64,000 bases of DNA from Qipengyuania gelatinilytica (GTDB taxonomy: Bacteria > Pseudomonadota > Alphaproteobacteria > Sphingomonadales > Sphingomonadaceae). The number at the start of each line of letters is the position of its first letter. The stretch's first letter is position 1. A program made the translations under genes and the position numbers. Under the pieces are notes generated by a model, which had not been told where the DNA came from, searched no databases, and was given only the letters and a program-made list of their open reading frames with translations. This document shows, piece after piece, positions 26,212 to 35,081 of the stretch. The stretch spans positions 2,108,001-2,172,000 of the forward strand of contig NZ_CP081294.1 in the NCBI RefSeq assembly GCF_019711315.1. Reading direction: 5' to 3'.

Positions 26212-26754
26212 TTACTTCGGCGCGAGCACCATGAGCATCTGGCGCCCTTCGAGGCGCGGGAAGCTTTCCACCTTGGCGATTTCTTCCACGTCGTCGCGCA
26301 CGCGGTTGAGCAGGTCCATGCCCAGCTGCTGGTGCGCCATTTCGCGGCCACGGAAGCGCAGCGTGCACTTCACCTTGTCGCCGTTTTCGATGAATTTCAC
26401 GACGTTGCGCATCTTCACTTCATAGTCGTGCGTGTCGATGTTGGGGCGCATCTTGACCTCTTTGATGTCCTGGGTCTTCTGCGTCTTGCGCGCGAGGTTC
26501 GCCTTCTTCTGCGCCTCGTAGCGATATTTGCCCACATCGAGGAACTTGCACACCGGCGGGTCCGCATTGGGGCTCACTTCGACGAGGTTGAGGCCCAGTT
26601 CGTTGGCCTGCTCGGTCGCTTCGCGGGTGTACATCACCCCCAGGTTCTCACCTTCGTGATCGATCACGCGGACCTTGGGGACATTGATCATGTTATCGTA
26701 GCGCGGGCCGCTTTTCACGGGCATTTGCATGCTGCGCCGGGGTGGACGGGCTAT
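26212..26754 (-). CDS. infC: Translation initiation factor IF-3, probable AUA start
   Basis: 180 aa if begun at the ATA codon 26754-26752; 172 aa from the first ATG at 26730. IF-3 prevents 30S-50S joining and checks the start codon. Both domains are present (N-terminal [20 protein letters not shown], linker [18 protein letters not shown]-terminal [19 protein letters not shown]). The only good Shine-Dalgarno, AGGAG at 26767-26763, lies 8 bases before ATA, and the extension IARPPRRS gives the arginine/proline-rich N-terminus usual in alphaproteobacteria. No ribosome site precedes the ATG. infC is known for rare start codons (AUU in E. coli) that give autoregulation by IF-3. Confidence 0.95.
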   Translation of the reverse strand: MARPPRRSMQMPVKSGPRYDNMINVPKVRVIDHEGENLGVMYTREATEQANELGLNLVEVSPNADPPVCKFLDVGKYRYEAQKKANLARKTQKTQDIKEVKMRPNIDTHDYEVKMRNVVKFIENGDKVKCTLRFRGREMAHQQLGMDLLNRVRDDVEEIAKVESFPRLEGRQMLMVLAPK

Positions 26755-26762
26755 GGGGCAAT

Positions 26763-26767
26763 CTCCT
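26763..26767 (-). promoter_or_regulatory. infC Shine-Dalgarno sequence deciding the start
   Basis: AGGAG on the minus strand, ideally placed 8 bases before an in-frame ATA and 32 bases before the first ATG of infC. The spacing excludes the ATG as the partner of this site and supports a non-canonical AUA start. Confidence 0.6.
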
Positions 26768-26830
26768 GATTCTGCCGTTTGTATCGGTGGCTATGTAGGG
26801 TGAAACACCGCAAACCGCTAGTGGCTATAA

Positions 26831-27532
26831 CTAGGCGGCCTTCCATAGGGGAAAGCGGGCGAGTTTTCCCTTCGCCGGAACCACGGCATCGATGCGATCC
26901 GCAGGCTGCAGGGCCTTGAGGATCGCCGGATCCGCCGCATTCATCCCGCCGGTATAGGCTCCGAAAGCGGGCAGGATCATGCGGCCCGAAGGCTTGCCAT
27001 CGGCGCCCTCGTTCGCGCTCACCACGGTGCAGGGCCGGCGGATCATGCGCTGGCGGACCTTTATCTGGAGGCGCGGGTGGTAGTGGCCCGACAGTTCGGG
27101 ACGCGTCTCGCCCTTCTTGGCGCGGTGGCGCAGGATCGTGCCGCCGATCTCGAGTTCCTCGGCGAGCGTGCCACCACAGCGGGCTTCCATGTCGGGATCG
27201 TGGTTGCCGGTGATCCAGACCCAGTCGACCGCCTTGGTCAGCGCTTCCAGCATGCCGCAGGCGTGGGGTTCGAGCCGCGCCGAGCCTTCCGAATCGTGAA
27301 AATTGTCGCCCAGCGTGATCACCCGCCGCGCGCCGGTTTCGCGGATGGCCAGCGCCACGCGTTCGAGCGTTTCGCGGCTGTCGTAGGGCGGGATCATCTG
27401 CCCGTGTCCCGCGAAAAAACTTCCCTTTTCCAGATGCAGGTCGGCGACCAGCAGCGCGCGCTCGCGCGGCCAGTAAAGCGCACGGCCTTCGGTGAGGAGC
27501 CATTCCTCGCCAGCGAACGAAAGGGGAACCAT
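26831..27532 (-). CDS. pdeM: Ligase-associated DNA damage response endonuclease PdeM
   Basis: 233 aa calcineurin-like metallophosphoesterase. Metal motifs: LLVADLHLEKGSF (D-x-H), ITLGDNFHD (GDxxxD-like), ITGNHDPDM (GNHD) and ELSGHYHPRL (GHxH). This matches the PdeM type that belongs to a four-gene DNA-repair set with an ATP-dependent ligase, an Lhr-family helicase and a nuclease. None of the partners is nearby, so the set is split here or the rest lies elsewhere. Divergent from hemF across 124 bp. Confidence 0.9.
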   Translation of the reverse strand: MVPLSFAGEEWLLTEGRALYWPRERALLVADLHLEKGSFFAGHGQMIPPYDSRETLERVALAIRETGARRVITLGDNFHDSEGSARLEPHACGMLEALTKAVDWVWITGNHDPDMEARCGGTLAEELEIGGTILRHRAKKGETRPELSGHYHPRLQIKVRQRMIRRPCTVVSANEGADGKPSGRMILPAFGAYTGGMNAADPAILKALQPADRIDAVVPAKGKLARFPLWKAA

Positions 27533-27656
27533 GCGCCGCTATTGCCGCCTGCGCGCAGCAATGGCAAGGCCGCTTGCGACGAATTGACCTGCATCAATGC
27601 GATGCGCGCCGCGATGGGCTTTCGCCGCCGCGCAGGACAGACTGAAAAGAGATACC

Positions 27657-28514
27657 ATGACCGACCGGACTAGCCAAACCGACACCGCCCGCACCTGGTT
27701 CGAAACCCTGCGCGACCGTATCTGCGCCGAGTTCGAGAGTATCGAGCGCGAGGCGGGCAGCGATGCCGCGTTCCAGTACGACAGCTGGAGCCGCGAGGAA
27801 GAGGGTAACGAGGATCCGGGCGGCGGCACGCGGGGCCTGATGAAGGGCAAGGTGTTCGAGAAGGTCGGCGTGAACGTGTCGACCGTGCGCGGCAATTTCG
27901 CGCCCGAGTTCGCGGCTTCCATCAACGGCGCATCGGCAGAGAACCCCGGCTTCACTGCCACCGGCATCAGCCTCGTCGCACACATGGCGAACCCGCATGT
28001 GCCCGCGGTCCACATGAACACGCGCTTCCTCACCACGCAGGCCGCTTGGTTCGGTGGCGGGGCGGACCTCAACCCGCCGCTTCCCTATGAAGAGGACACC
28101 GACGATTTCCACGCGCGCTTCCGCGCCGCCTGCGCCGCGCACAACCCGACCTATTACGAACGCTTCAAGAAGTGGGCGGACGACTATTTCTACATCCCCC
28201 ACCGCGGCGTGCATCGCGGGGTGGGTGGTATTTTCTACGACCACCTCGAATGCGAGGACGATGCCGGTTTCGAGCGTAATCTCGCTTTCACGAAAGACGT
28301 GGGCGAGGCTTTCCTCGACATCTTCCCCAAGCTGGTCCGCCGCCGGATGGAGAGCGACTTCACGCCGGAAGACAAGGCGCAGCAGCTCGAATGGCGCGGG
28401 CGCTATGCCGAATTCAACCTCGTCTATGACAGGGGCACTCTGTTCGGCCTCAAGACCGGCGGCAATATCGATGCGATCCTGATGAGCCTGCCGCCCGAAG
28501 CGACGTGGAGCTGA
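27657..28514 (+). CDS. hemF: Oxygen-dependent coproporphyrinogen-III oxidase
   Basis: 285 aa from MTDRTSQTDTARTW; GAAAAGAGATA precedes this ATG. It oxidatively decarboxylates coproporphyrinogen III in haem and bacteriochlorophyll synthesis, using O2. Conserved segments: NFAPEFAASINGAS, NPHVPAVHMNTRF, AWFGGGADLNPPLPYEEDT, HRGVGGIFYD and YNLVYDRGT-like EFNLVYDRGTLFGLKTGG. Full length. The next gene starts at a GTG inside its last codons. Confidence 0.96.
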   Translation: MTDRTSQTDTARTWFETLRDRICAEFESIEREAGSDAAFQYDSWSREEEGNEDPGGGTRGLMKGKVFEKVGVNVSTVRGNFAPEFAASINGASAENPGFTATGISLVAHMANPHVPAVHMNTRFLTTQAAWFGGGADLNPPLPYEEDTDDFHARFRAACAAHNPTYYERFKKWADDYFYIPHRGVHRGVGGIFYDHLECEDDAGFERNLAFTKDVGEAFLDIFPKLVRRRMESDFTPEDKAQQLEWRGRYAEFNLVYDRGTLFGLKTGGNIDAILMSLPPEATWS

Positions 28515-29386
28515 CCGCAGCAGACCGCGCGGCCTTCGACGGCCGTCCGCGCGAGATCGATTACGATCGGCGCGAGCAGCTGCACTACCTTGGCGAATAC
28601 CGCCGCGAGCTGCCCAACAACCTCCAGCGGATGATGGAGAACGCATATGACTGGGAGCATCTTCCCTTCGTACATCCCACGAGCTTTGCGGATATCGAGC
28701 TCATCGAGCAGGGTAGCTGGGGCTGGCGTTGCAAGGCCGCGCTTCCCAATAATGGCGGGACGCAGGCGGTCGAACTCCTCGTCGACAAGCCCCGCCACTA
28801 TTGGGCGACAACGGTCGTCGAGGGGTTCGGGCAGGGTGTCGAAATCCACACGCAGGCGAGCGAGAACGGCGCTGGCGGCATTGTCGTCTCGGTCAATTTC
28901 TACCTTCCGCAGCCGCCCGAAAGCGAAGCGCAAGGACAGATGCTGCTGGCAGCGCTGACCCATCAATATGCCACGCTCTATAACGAGGACGAGGCGTTGA
29001 TGACGGGGAGGCAGGCTGCCCTCGATAGGTTTCGCAATCGCGCTGCGTCCGGCATCCCGGCAGGCACCGCTCTCGCCGAGATCGCCGAGCTCGATCGCGA
29101 GCTGCCGAACCGTCTCGAACATGAAGGTGCGCCTATCGTTATTCGCTGGCACGAGGGGGAGTGGATCGCCCATTCGGCGCTCTGTCCCCATATGCTTGGG
29201 CCGCTGGACAGCGCATCTGTCGAAGACGGCGCGGTGGTCTGTCCCTGGCACGGCTACCGTTTCGCGCTGTCCGACGGCGAGGAGGAGCGGCGGCGATGCG
29301 GCAAGTTGCCAGTTCTTGTCAGGCTGGAAGAGAAAGACGGTCGGCTGGTGGCAGCCCCTGCTGGTGTCAGGCGATCCACAACCTGA
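28505..29386 (+). CDS. Rieske oxygenase-like protein with permuted domain order
   Basis: 293 aa, GTG start overlapping hemF by 10 bp. The N-terminal part contains a mononuclear-iron motif D49-x2-H52-x4-H57 in NAYDWEHLPFVHPTSF and a later NEDEALM (D162), as in the catalytic domain of Rieske non-haem oxygenases. The Rieske [2Fe-2S] motif lies at the C-terminus: C227-P-H229 and C246-P-W-H249. Known ring-hydroxylating and demethylating oxygenases have the Rieske domain first. Probably an iron oxygenase; the substrate is unknown. The last 20 bp overlap the convergent DUF2474 gene. Confidence 0.85.
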   Translation: MELTAADRAAFDGRPREIDYDRREQLHYLGEYRRELPNNLQRMMENAYDWEHLPFVHPTSFADIELIEQGSWGWRCKAALPNNGGTQAVELLVDKPRHYWATTVVEGFGQGVEIHTQASENGAGGIVVSVNFYLPQPPESEAQGQMLLAALTHQYATLYNEDEALMTGRQAALDRFRNRAASGIPAGTALAEIAELDRELPNRLEHEGAPIVIRWHEGEWIAHSALCPHMLGPLDSASVEDGAVVCPWHGYRFALSDGEEERRRCGKLPVLVRLEEKDGRLVAAPAGVRRSTT

Positions 29387-29483
29387 GCAGCCACGCCACC
29401 ACGCCCAGCACGGCGACGCTCGCCGCCCAGATCCCGGCCATCCATGCCAGCCGTTTCCAGAGCGGGGCGGTGGGTTCTTCCAT
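29367..29483 (-). CDS. DUF2474/CydX-like small subunit of the bd-type oxidase
   Basis: 38 aa: MEEPTAPLWKRLAWMAGIWA, then one hydrophobic helix ASVAVLGVVAWLLRLWIA. Matches the DUF2474 type of short single-helix peptide, defined here by a basic WKRL before the membrane segment, that accompanies cyanide-insensitive bd oxidases. The ATG overlaps the cydB stop (TGATG), so it is translationally coupled, as known CydX/CydP-like subunits are. It likely stabilises the oxidase. Confidence 0.8.
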   Translation of the reverse strand: MEEPTAPLWKRLAWMAGIWAASVAVLGVVAWLLRLWIA

Positions 29484-30481
29484 CAATGGTAGCCATCGTC
29501 GCCGACCTTGCCGCGGAACACCCAGTATGCCCAGGCGGTATAGGCGAGGATCAGCGGCATGGTGATCGCGACCCCGATGAGCATGAAGACCTGGCTGCGC
29601 TCGGGCGCAGCGGCGTCCCAGATCGTCATGTCGGGCGGGACGACATAGGGCCACATGGTCACGCCCAGGCCCGCCATGCCGAAGAAGAAGAGCGCGATCG
29701 ACAACCAGAAGGGCTTGGAATTACGATCGCGCGTAATCGCGCGGACCAGCGAAGCGGCGATCAGCAGAGTGAGGATCGGCACCGGCGCGGCGAAATAGAT
29801 TTCCGGCGCTGTCAGCCAGCGTGCGGCATATTCGGCGTTGAGGAAGACGTTGTAGAGGCTGACCGCCCCCATCAGCACGACGGTTGCGAGCGCAGAACGT
29901 AGCGCCAGCTTGCGCGCATGCGCCTGCCCCTCTCCGTCGAGCTTCCAGATGAGCCACGTGCTGCCTAGCAGCGCGTATCCGGCGACCACGCCGAAACCGC
30001 AGAGCAGTGTATAGGGCGTCAGCCAGTCGAACCAGCTACCCGCATAGGCGCGGTCGACCACTTCCACGCCTTGCAGCAATGCGCCCAGCGTCATGCCCTG
30101 CGCCATCGCCGCCATGAGCGAGCCGCCGGTGAAGGCGAAGTCCCAGAACCGGCGGTGGTTGGGATCGCGCCAGCGGTACTCGAAGGCAACCCCGCGGAAT
30201 ACGAGGCCGAGCAACATGGCGATGATCAGCGGATAGGTCGCGGGCAGCACGACCGCATAGGCCAGCGGGAAGGCAGCGAACAATCCGCCTCCGCCCAGCA
30301 CCAGCCAGGTCTCGTTGCCGTCCCAGACCGGCGCGATCGAATTCATCGCGCGGTCGCGCTCACGCCCGGGATCGAAGGTCGGGAAGAGGATGCCGATGCC
30401 AAGATCGAAGCCGTCCATCACGACATAGGCGAAGACCGCAAAGGCGATGATGAAGGCCCAGATGGTGGTGAGATCCATCAC
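29483..30481 (-). CDS. cydB: Cytochrome bd / cyanide-insensitive ubiquinol oxidase subunit II
   Basis: 332 aa polytopic membrane protein of the CydB/CioB family. It begins MDLTTIWAFIIAFAVFAYVVMDGFDLGIGILFP, here cited in parts: the DGFDLGIGILFP run and WDGNETWLVLGGGGLFAAFP are diagnostic. With subunit I it oxidises ubiquinol and reduces O2 at low oxygen or in the presence of cyanide or other inhibitors. Overlaps cydA by 4 bp. Confidence 0.95.
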   Translation of the reverse strand: MMDLTTIWAFIIAFAVFAYVVMDGFDLGIGILFPTFDPGRERDRAMNSIAPVWDGNETWLVLGGGGLFAAFPLAYAVVLPATYPLIIAMLLGLVFRGVAFEYRWRDPNHRRFWDFAFTGGSLMAAMAQGMTLGALLQGVEVVDRAYAGSWFDWLTPYTLLCGFGVVAGYALLGSTWLIWKLDGEGQAHARKLALRSALATVVLMGAVSLYNVFLNAEYAARWLTAPEIYFAAPVPILTLLIAASLVRAITRDRNSKPFWLSIALFFFGMAGLGVTMWPYVVPPDMTIWDAAAPERSQVFMLIGVAITMPLILAYTAWAYWVFRGKVGDDGYH

Positions 30482-31920
30482 GCGTCCTCCTTGCTATCGG
30501 GCAGAGGCTCTTCGTGGCCCGGATTCTGGGTCGGACCCGGAGTGATACCTGCGGTACGGATCGGTCCCGTATCGCCGCGCTTCACGCCCAGCTCGCCGAC
30601 ATGCGGCGTGTGGCTCATCAGGCGCAGGATGTACCAGACGCCAATCCCAAAGACGGTGAAATAGACCACGATGAAGGCGAGCAGCGAAGCCGCGACTGCC
30701 GGCGCGTCGAGCGGGCTGGCCGCATCGGCGGTGCGCAGGAGGCCGTAGATGACATAGGGCTGGCGGCCGACTTCCGTGGTGATCCATCCGGCCAGCACCG
30801 CGATGAAGCCCGACGGCGCCATGACCAGCGCCGCGCGATGGAGCCAGTTCCACTCGTAAAGCTTGCCCCGCCAGCGCGCGAACAGGCTCCACACACCCAC
30901 GCCGAGCATGGCGAAACCGATGCCGACCATGATGCGGAAGGACCAGAAGACGATGCCGACCGGCGGCTCTTCGTCATCGGGAATGGTGTCGAGCCCGGCG
31001 AGCGGCGCGTCGGGGTCATGCTTGAGAATAAGCGAGGAGGCCTTGGGAATTTCGATGGCGTAACGGACTGTCTTGGCCTCGCTGTCGGGGATGCCGAACA
31101 GGATCAGCGGCGCGCCGTCCGGATGGCTCTGGAAATGGCCTTCCATCGCCATGACCTTCTGCGGCTGGTGCTCGAGCGTGTTGAGCCCGTGCAGGTCGCC
31201 CGCGAAGATTTGCAGCGGCGTGACGATCGCTGCCATCCACATCGCCATCGAGAACATCTTGCGCGCATGCAGGTTTGCGCGGTCCTTGAGCAGGTGCCAG
31301 GCGCCGACCCCGCCGACCACGAAGGCCGTAGTGAGATAGGCTGCCATCACCGTGTGGACGAGGCGGTAGGGGAAGCTCGGGTTGAAGACGATGTCCCACC
31401 AGCTTTCGCCGGGCAGGTACTGGCCGTTGGCGCCCATCTCGAAGCCGGTCGGCGTCTGCATCCAGCTGTTTACCGACAGGATCCAGAAGGCCGATACGAA
31501 TGTGCCCAGCGCGACCATGCAGGTGGCCGCGAAGTGCAGCTTCTTGCCGACGCGGTTCATGCCGAACAGCATCACGCCGAGGAACCCTGCTTCGAGGAAG
31601 AAGGCGGTCAGCACCTCGTAGGCCATCAGCGGCCCGATCACCGGCCCCGCCACGTCGGAGAAGACCGACCAGTTGGTGCCGAACTGGTAACTCATCACGA
31701 TCCCCGAGACGACGCCCATGGCAAAGGCGATCGCGAAGATCTTCAGCCAGTATTTGAACAGGTCGAGATAAAGCTGCCTGCCGGTCTTCAGCCATAGCCC
31801 TTCGAGCACCATGAGGTAGCTCGCGAGCCCGATCGAAAAGGCCGGAAAAAAGAAGTGGAAGCTCACCGTGAAGGCGAACTGGATGCGAGCGAGCGTCAGT
31901 GCGTCGAAAGCCTCGAACAT
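30478..31920 (-). CDS. cydA: Cytochrome bd / cyanide-insensitive ubiquinol oxidase subunit I
   Basis: 480 aa. The N-terminal LARIQFAFTVSFHFFFPAFS carries a haem-ligand histidine, GVVSGIVMSYQFGTNW the membrane core, and GRQPYVIYGLLRTADAASP is the conserved quinol-side motif. The hydrophilic Q loop is short, as in CioA of Pseudomonas, so this is the CIO-type subgroup. First gene of cydA-cydB-DUF2474; the promoter must lie before 31920. Confidence 0.95.
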   Translation of the reverse strand: MFEAFDALTLARIQFAFTVSFHFFFPAFSIGLASYLMVLEGLWLKTGRQLYLDLFKYWLKIFAIAFAMGVVSGIVMSYQFGTNWSVFSDVAGPVIGPLMAYEVLTAFFLEAGFLGVMLFGMNRVGKKLHFAATCMVALGTFVSAFWILSVNSWMQTPTGFEMGANGQYLPGESWWDIVFNPSFPYRLVHTVMAAYLTTAFVVGGVGAWHLLKDRANLHARKMFSMAMWMAAIVTPLQIFAGDLHGLNTLEHQPQKVMAMEGHFQSHPDGAPLILFGIPDSEAKTVRYAIEIPKASSLILKHDPDAPLAGLDTIPDDEEPPVGIVFWSFRIMVGIGFAMLGVGVWSLFARWRGKLYEWNWLHRAALVMAPSGFIAVLAGWITTEVGRQPYVIYGLLRTADAASPLDAPAVAASLLAFIVVYFTVFGIGVWYILRLMSHTPHVGELGVKRGDTGPIRTAGITPGPTQNPGHEEPLPDSKEDA

Positions 31921-31993
31921 GAGAGCTTTCTAATCAAGGAATGCGGGCTTTGCCAATCGACAGCGCGCACCAACTGTTGCGCGCGGTGCAAGA

Positions 31994-32890
31994 TTACTCC
32001 GGCGCGTAGACCCTGACCCAGTCGACCAGCATCTCGACCTCGCCCGCCTTTACGGCGTCCACGGTCTCTTGCGGGATGCCGTTGTAGGGCTCTTCGATGC
32101 CATTGGTCTTGAACGGATAGGCGCCCCCCATCGCAAAGTTGAGGATGAGGTACTTGTCATTGTCGAAACGCCATTCGCCGTAGTTATCGACCATCGGCTT
32201 GGTCACGCGGTAGAGCACGTGGTCGTCGACCATGAAATCGATCTGCTTGTTGGTCCATTCCACGGCATAGACGTGCCAGTCGGTCACGTCCTCGCCCTCG
32301 GGGAAGAAGTACTTGTTCACGAGCGGGGTTTCGCCCGAATAGCCCGGGCCATGGAGCGCTACGCCGATCCAGTCCTTCTCGCCGACATATTCCATGATGT
32401 CGATTTCGCCCGTGCCCGGCCACTGGTCGTTGCCGAGCAGCCAGAAGGCGGGCCAGACTCCGACATTGTCGGGCAGCTTGATGCGCGCTTCGGCGCGGCC
32501 ATGGGTAAAGTCGAACTTGCCCTGGCTCTCGATGCGGCCCGATACGAAGGGGGCATTGCGCTCTGCCTTCGGGTCTTCGCCCGGCTTGAATACCGGGCGC
32601 AGGATCAAGGCGCCGCCGTCCGCACCCTCTGCCTCGTCGGTGAAGGCGATGACGGAAGGATCGTCGATATAGGCCTGTTGCTCGTTATTGACCCAGAAGT
32701 CGGTCCCGATGACGTTCCACTTGTCGCGGTCCAGCGTGTCCGCGTCGAATTCGTCGGCGAACAGCAATTCGCGGTCGATCGCGGTGTCGCCAGCCTGGCT
32801 CGGGCCGGCGTCGCCATTCGCCGAGCAGCCTGCAGTCATGCCTGCGGCGCCCAGCGCGCAGGTCAGTGCGAAAGTCGAAAAGCGGTTCAT
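31994..32890 (-). CDS. Glycoside hydrolase family 16 lipoprotein (beta-glucanase-like)
   Basis: 298 aa. Lipoprotein signal with lipobox MTAGC (C22). The GH16 jelly-roll includes the catalytic E162-I-D164-I-M-E167 in GTGEIDIMEYVG, plus GVWPAFWLLGND and the C-terminal FNFAMGG-like ILNFAMGGAYPF. Family members cut beta-1,3/1,4-glucans such as laminarin, or agars and carrageenans. Outer-membrane anchoring suggests extracellular polysaccharide use, common in marine Erythrobacter. A LacI-type operator overlaps its promoter. Confidence 0.92.
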   Translation of the reverse strand: MNRFSTFALTCALGAAGMTAGCSANGDAGPSQAGDTAIDRELLFADEFDADTLDRDKWNVIGTDFWVNNEQQAYIDDPSVIAFTDEAEGADGGALILRPVFKPGEDPKAERNAPFVSGRIESQGKFDFTHGRAEARIKLPDNVGVWPAFWLLGNDQWPGTGEIDIMEYVGEKDWIGVALHGPGYSGETPLVNKYFFPEGEDVTDWHVYAVEWTNKQIDFMVDDHVLYRVTKPMVDNYGEWRFDNDKYLILNFAMGGAYPFKTNGIEEPYNGIPQETVDAVKAGEVEMLVDWVRVYAPE

Positions 32891-32908
32891 CGGGGCCTCC
32901 CAGTGTTC

Positions 32909-32924
32909 TTGTGAACGTTATCAA
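32909..32924. promoter_or_regulatory. Candidate LacI-family operator before the GH16 gene
   Basis: TTGTGAACGTTATCAA, centred on CG, with 6 of 8 positions symmetric. This is the typical shape of operators for LacI-family sugar regulators (TTGATAAC/GTTATCAA half-sites). It lies 19-34 bp upstream of the GH16 start, so binding would repress until the saccharide is present. No regulator gene is in the window. Confidence 0.45.
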
Positions 32925-33066
32925 TACGCATTCTAGCGCGTTTGGCGAGTCCGTGGGTACGTTTTCAGTGCCCGGGGTGGAAAGCCGCGGCGAGATCGTC
33001 GATAGGACGCGGCACACCCGCTCATGCCGACCATGCGTCGGTCATGGCCTACCCGGAGAGAAAAAC

Positions 33067-34992
33067 ATGCGTCGCAACGCGTTCAACCTTGTTTCGAGCC
33101 TTGCCATCGTCCTCGCCACCGCCGCCTGTTCCGGCACGGCCGTCCAACCCGAACTGTCTACTGCCATTCCGGAGCCGATGGTCTCACCGATCCTGACCGG
33201 TCCCGAGGCTCTCGACACGCTGACCTACGCGCAGCCGCAGGTCGCGCGAGTGACGCATGTCGCGCTGGACCTCGACCTCGATTTCGATGCCAAGCGTGTC
33301 GCAGGCACGGCAACGCTCGACATCGCTGCCCGCGACGGTGCCGACGAACTGGTCCTCGACAGCAACGGTTTGCAGATCACCTCGGTAACCGATGCCGAAG
33401 GACAGCCGCTCTACTTCCACACCGGCGACGGCACGGGTGAAGACGGCAATGGCCTGCCCGTGTCGATCGCCATCAGCGAAGAGGCCGGTAACCCGCGCCG
33501 GATCACGCTGACCTATGAAGCTGCCCCGGACGCAGCCGCGCTCCAGTGGCTCACGCCCCAGCAGACGGCTGGCGGCGAGCATCCCTTCCTCTTCAGCCAG
33601 GGGCAGGCGATCCTCAACCGGACCTGGATCCCGACGCAGGACAGCCCGGGCATCCGCCAGACGTGGGAGGCGCGCATCACTGCGCCCAAGCCCCTCGACG
33701 TGGTCATGAGCGGTGTCGCACAGGGCGAGCCTGAAGACCTCGGCGACGGTCGCCGCGCCTTCACCTTCGTCATGGACAAGCCGGTCCCGCCCTACCTGAT
33801 CGCGCTCGCTGCGGGCGACATCGACTTCAAGGCAATCGGCCCGCGCACCGGCGTCTGGGCAGAGCCCTCCGTCCTCGAACGCGCCTATCGCGAAGTCGCC
33901 GACACCGAGGAAATGGTCGTCGCGGCAGAAGGCCTCTACGGCGATTATCGCTGGGGCCGCTACGACATGATCGTCCTGCCGCCGGCATTCCCTTATGGCG
34001 GGATGGAAAACCCGGTGATGACCTTCCTTACGCCGACCTTCATCGCCGGAGACCGGTCGAACAACGGCCTCGTCGCGCACGAACTGGCGCATAGCTGGTC
34101 GGGCAATCTCGTCACCAATGCGGTATGGGGCGATAGCTGGCTCAACGAGGGGGTGACGACCTATTTCGAAAACCGCATCGTCGAAGAAGTCTACGGCGAG
34201 AAGCGCGCCGAGCAGGAAGCCGCGCTGATGTTCGCCAATATACAGGAAACTCTGGCCGAAGTGGGCGAGGATGCGCCGGGCACAGCGCTGAGCACCGAAG
34301 GCGAATACGAGCTCGGCAGCGCGATCGCCTATGATAAGGGCGCATTCTTCCTGCGTACGGTCGAGCGCATTGTCGGCCGCGAGCGCTTCGATGCCTGGCT
34401 GCGCCAGTGGTTCGACAATCACGCCTTCCAGCCCGCGACCAGCGAGATGTTCTACGAGGACATGCTCGCAAACCTCGTGAGCGGAGACGCCGAGGAAGAG
34501 GCGCTCATGCTGCGCGCTTGGATTTTCGAGCCGGGCCTGCCGTCCAACGTGGCAAAGCCCGATCCGGCAGCTTTTGCCGAGGTGGACGGTGCGGTTGCGG
34601 CCTACGCAGCCGATGGCACCATCCCTGCCGCTTATGCAGGCTGGACCGCCGCCGAGCAGATGCGCTTCCTCGACAACCTGCCTGCCGATCTATCGCACGC
34701 CCAGCTGGCCGCGCTCGACACCGCACTCGGCCTTTCGGCGACGGGCAATAACGAAATCCTGTTCTTGTGGCTCGAGATGGCGCTGGAAAACCGGTACGAA
34801 CCTGCGGTTGCACAGGCAGAGGAGTTCCTGTCGGAAGTCGGGCGCGCCAAGTTCGTGCGCCCGTTGTTCGCCGTGCTGTGGAACGAAGGCGAATGGGGCA
34901 GGCCGATTGCAACGCGCATCTATGCCAAGACCCGTGACAGCTACCATGCGGTAACCCGCGCCGGTGTCGACAGGGTGATGGCGGAAGATTGA
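33067..34992 (+). CDS. M1 family aminopeptidase, lipoprotein
   Basis: 641 aa from MRRNAFNLVSSLAIVLATAA with a lipobox ending in AAC. Zinc site HELAH (338-342) and E361 in WLNEGVTTYFE; exopeptidase motif YGGMENP upstream. A C-terminal helical ARM-like domain makes it closest to leukotriene A4 hydrolase/aminopeptidase B types. Predicted to release N-terminal residues from peptides in the periplasm. Divergent from the GH16 gene. Confidence 0.94.
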   Translation: MRRNAFNLVSSLAIVLATAACSGTAVQPELSTAIPEPMVSPILTGPEALDTLTYAQPQVARVTHVALDLDLDFDAKRVAGTATLDIAARDGADELVLDSNGLQITSVTDAEGQPLYFHTGDGTGEDGNGLPVSIAISEEAGNPRRITLTYEAAPDAAALQWLTPQQTAGGEHPFLFSQGQAILNRTWIPTQDSPGIRQTWEARITAPKPLDVVMSGVAQGEPEDLGDGRRAFTFVMDKPVPPYLIALAAGDIDFKAIGPRTGVWAEPSVLERAYREVADTEEMVVAAEGLYGDYRWGRYDMIVLPPAFPYGGMENPVMTFLTPTFIAGDRSNNGLVAHELAHSWSGNLVTNAVWGDSWLNEGVTTYFENRIVEEVYGEKRAEQEAALMFANIQETLAEVGEDAPGTALSTEGEYELGSAIAYDKGAFFLRTVERIVGRERFDAWLRQWFDNHAFQPATSEMFYEDMLANLVSGDAEEEALMLRAWIFEPGLPSNVAKPDPAAFAEVDGAVAAYAADGTIPAAYAGWTAAEQMRFLDNLPADLSHAQLAALDTALGLSATGNNEILFLWLEMALENRYEPAVAQAEEFLSEVGRAKFVRPLFAVLWNEGEWGRPIATRIYAKTRDSYHAVTRAGVDRVMAED

Positions 34993-35081
34993 TTGCGCGG
35001 CCTGCACTTGCCGGTGCAGACCTTGCGATTGATCGGTAAAGGCAGGCGCGATAATCGTCCCTGAAGACAGGGAGATGTCGA

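Noticed and set aside
33184..34422. 412-codon minus-strand frame opposite the M1 peptidase
   Set aside because: Shadow of the peptidase gene, whose zinc site and GxMEN motif are on the plus strand.
35001..35020. Short hairpin (CTGCAC/GTGCAG) after the M1 peptidase as terminator
   Set aside because: Only 6 bp and no T-run; too weak to call.
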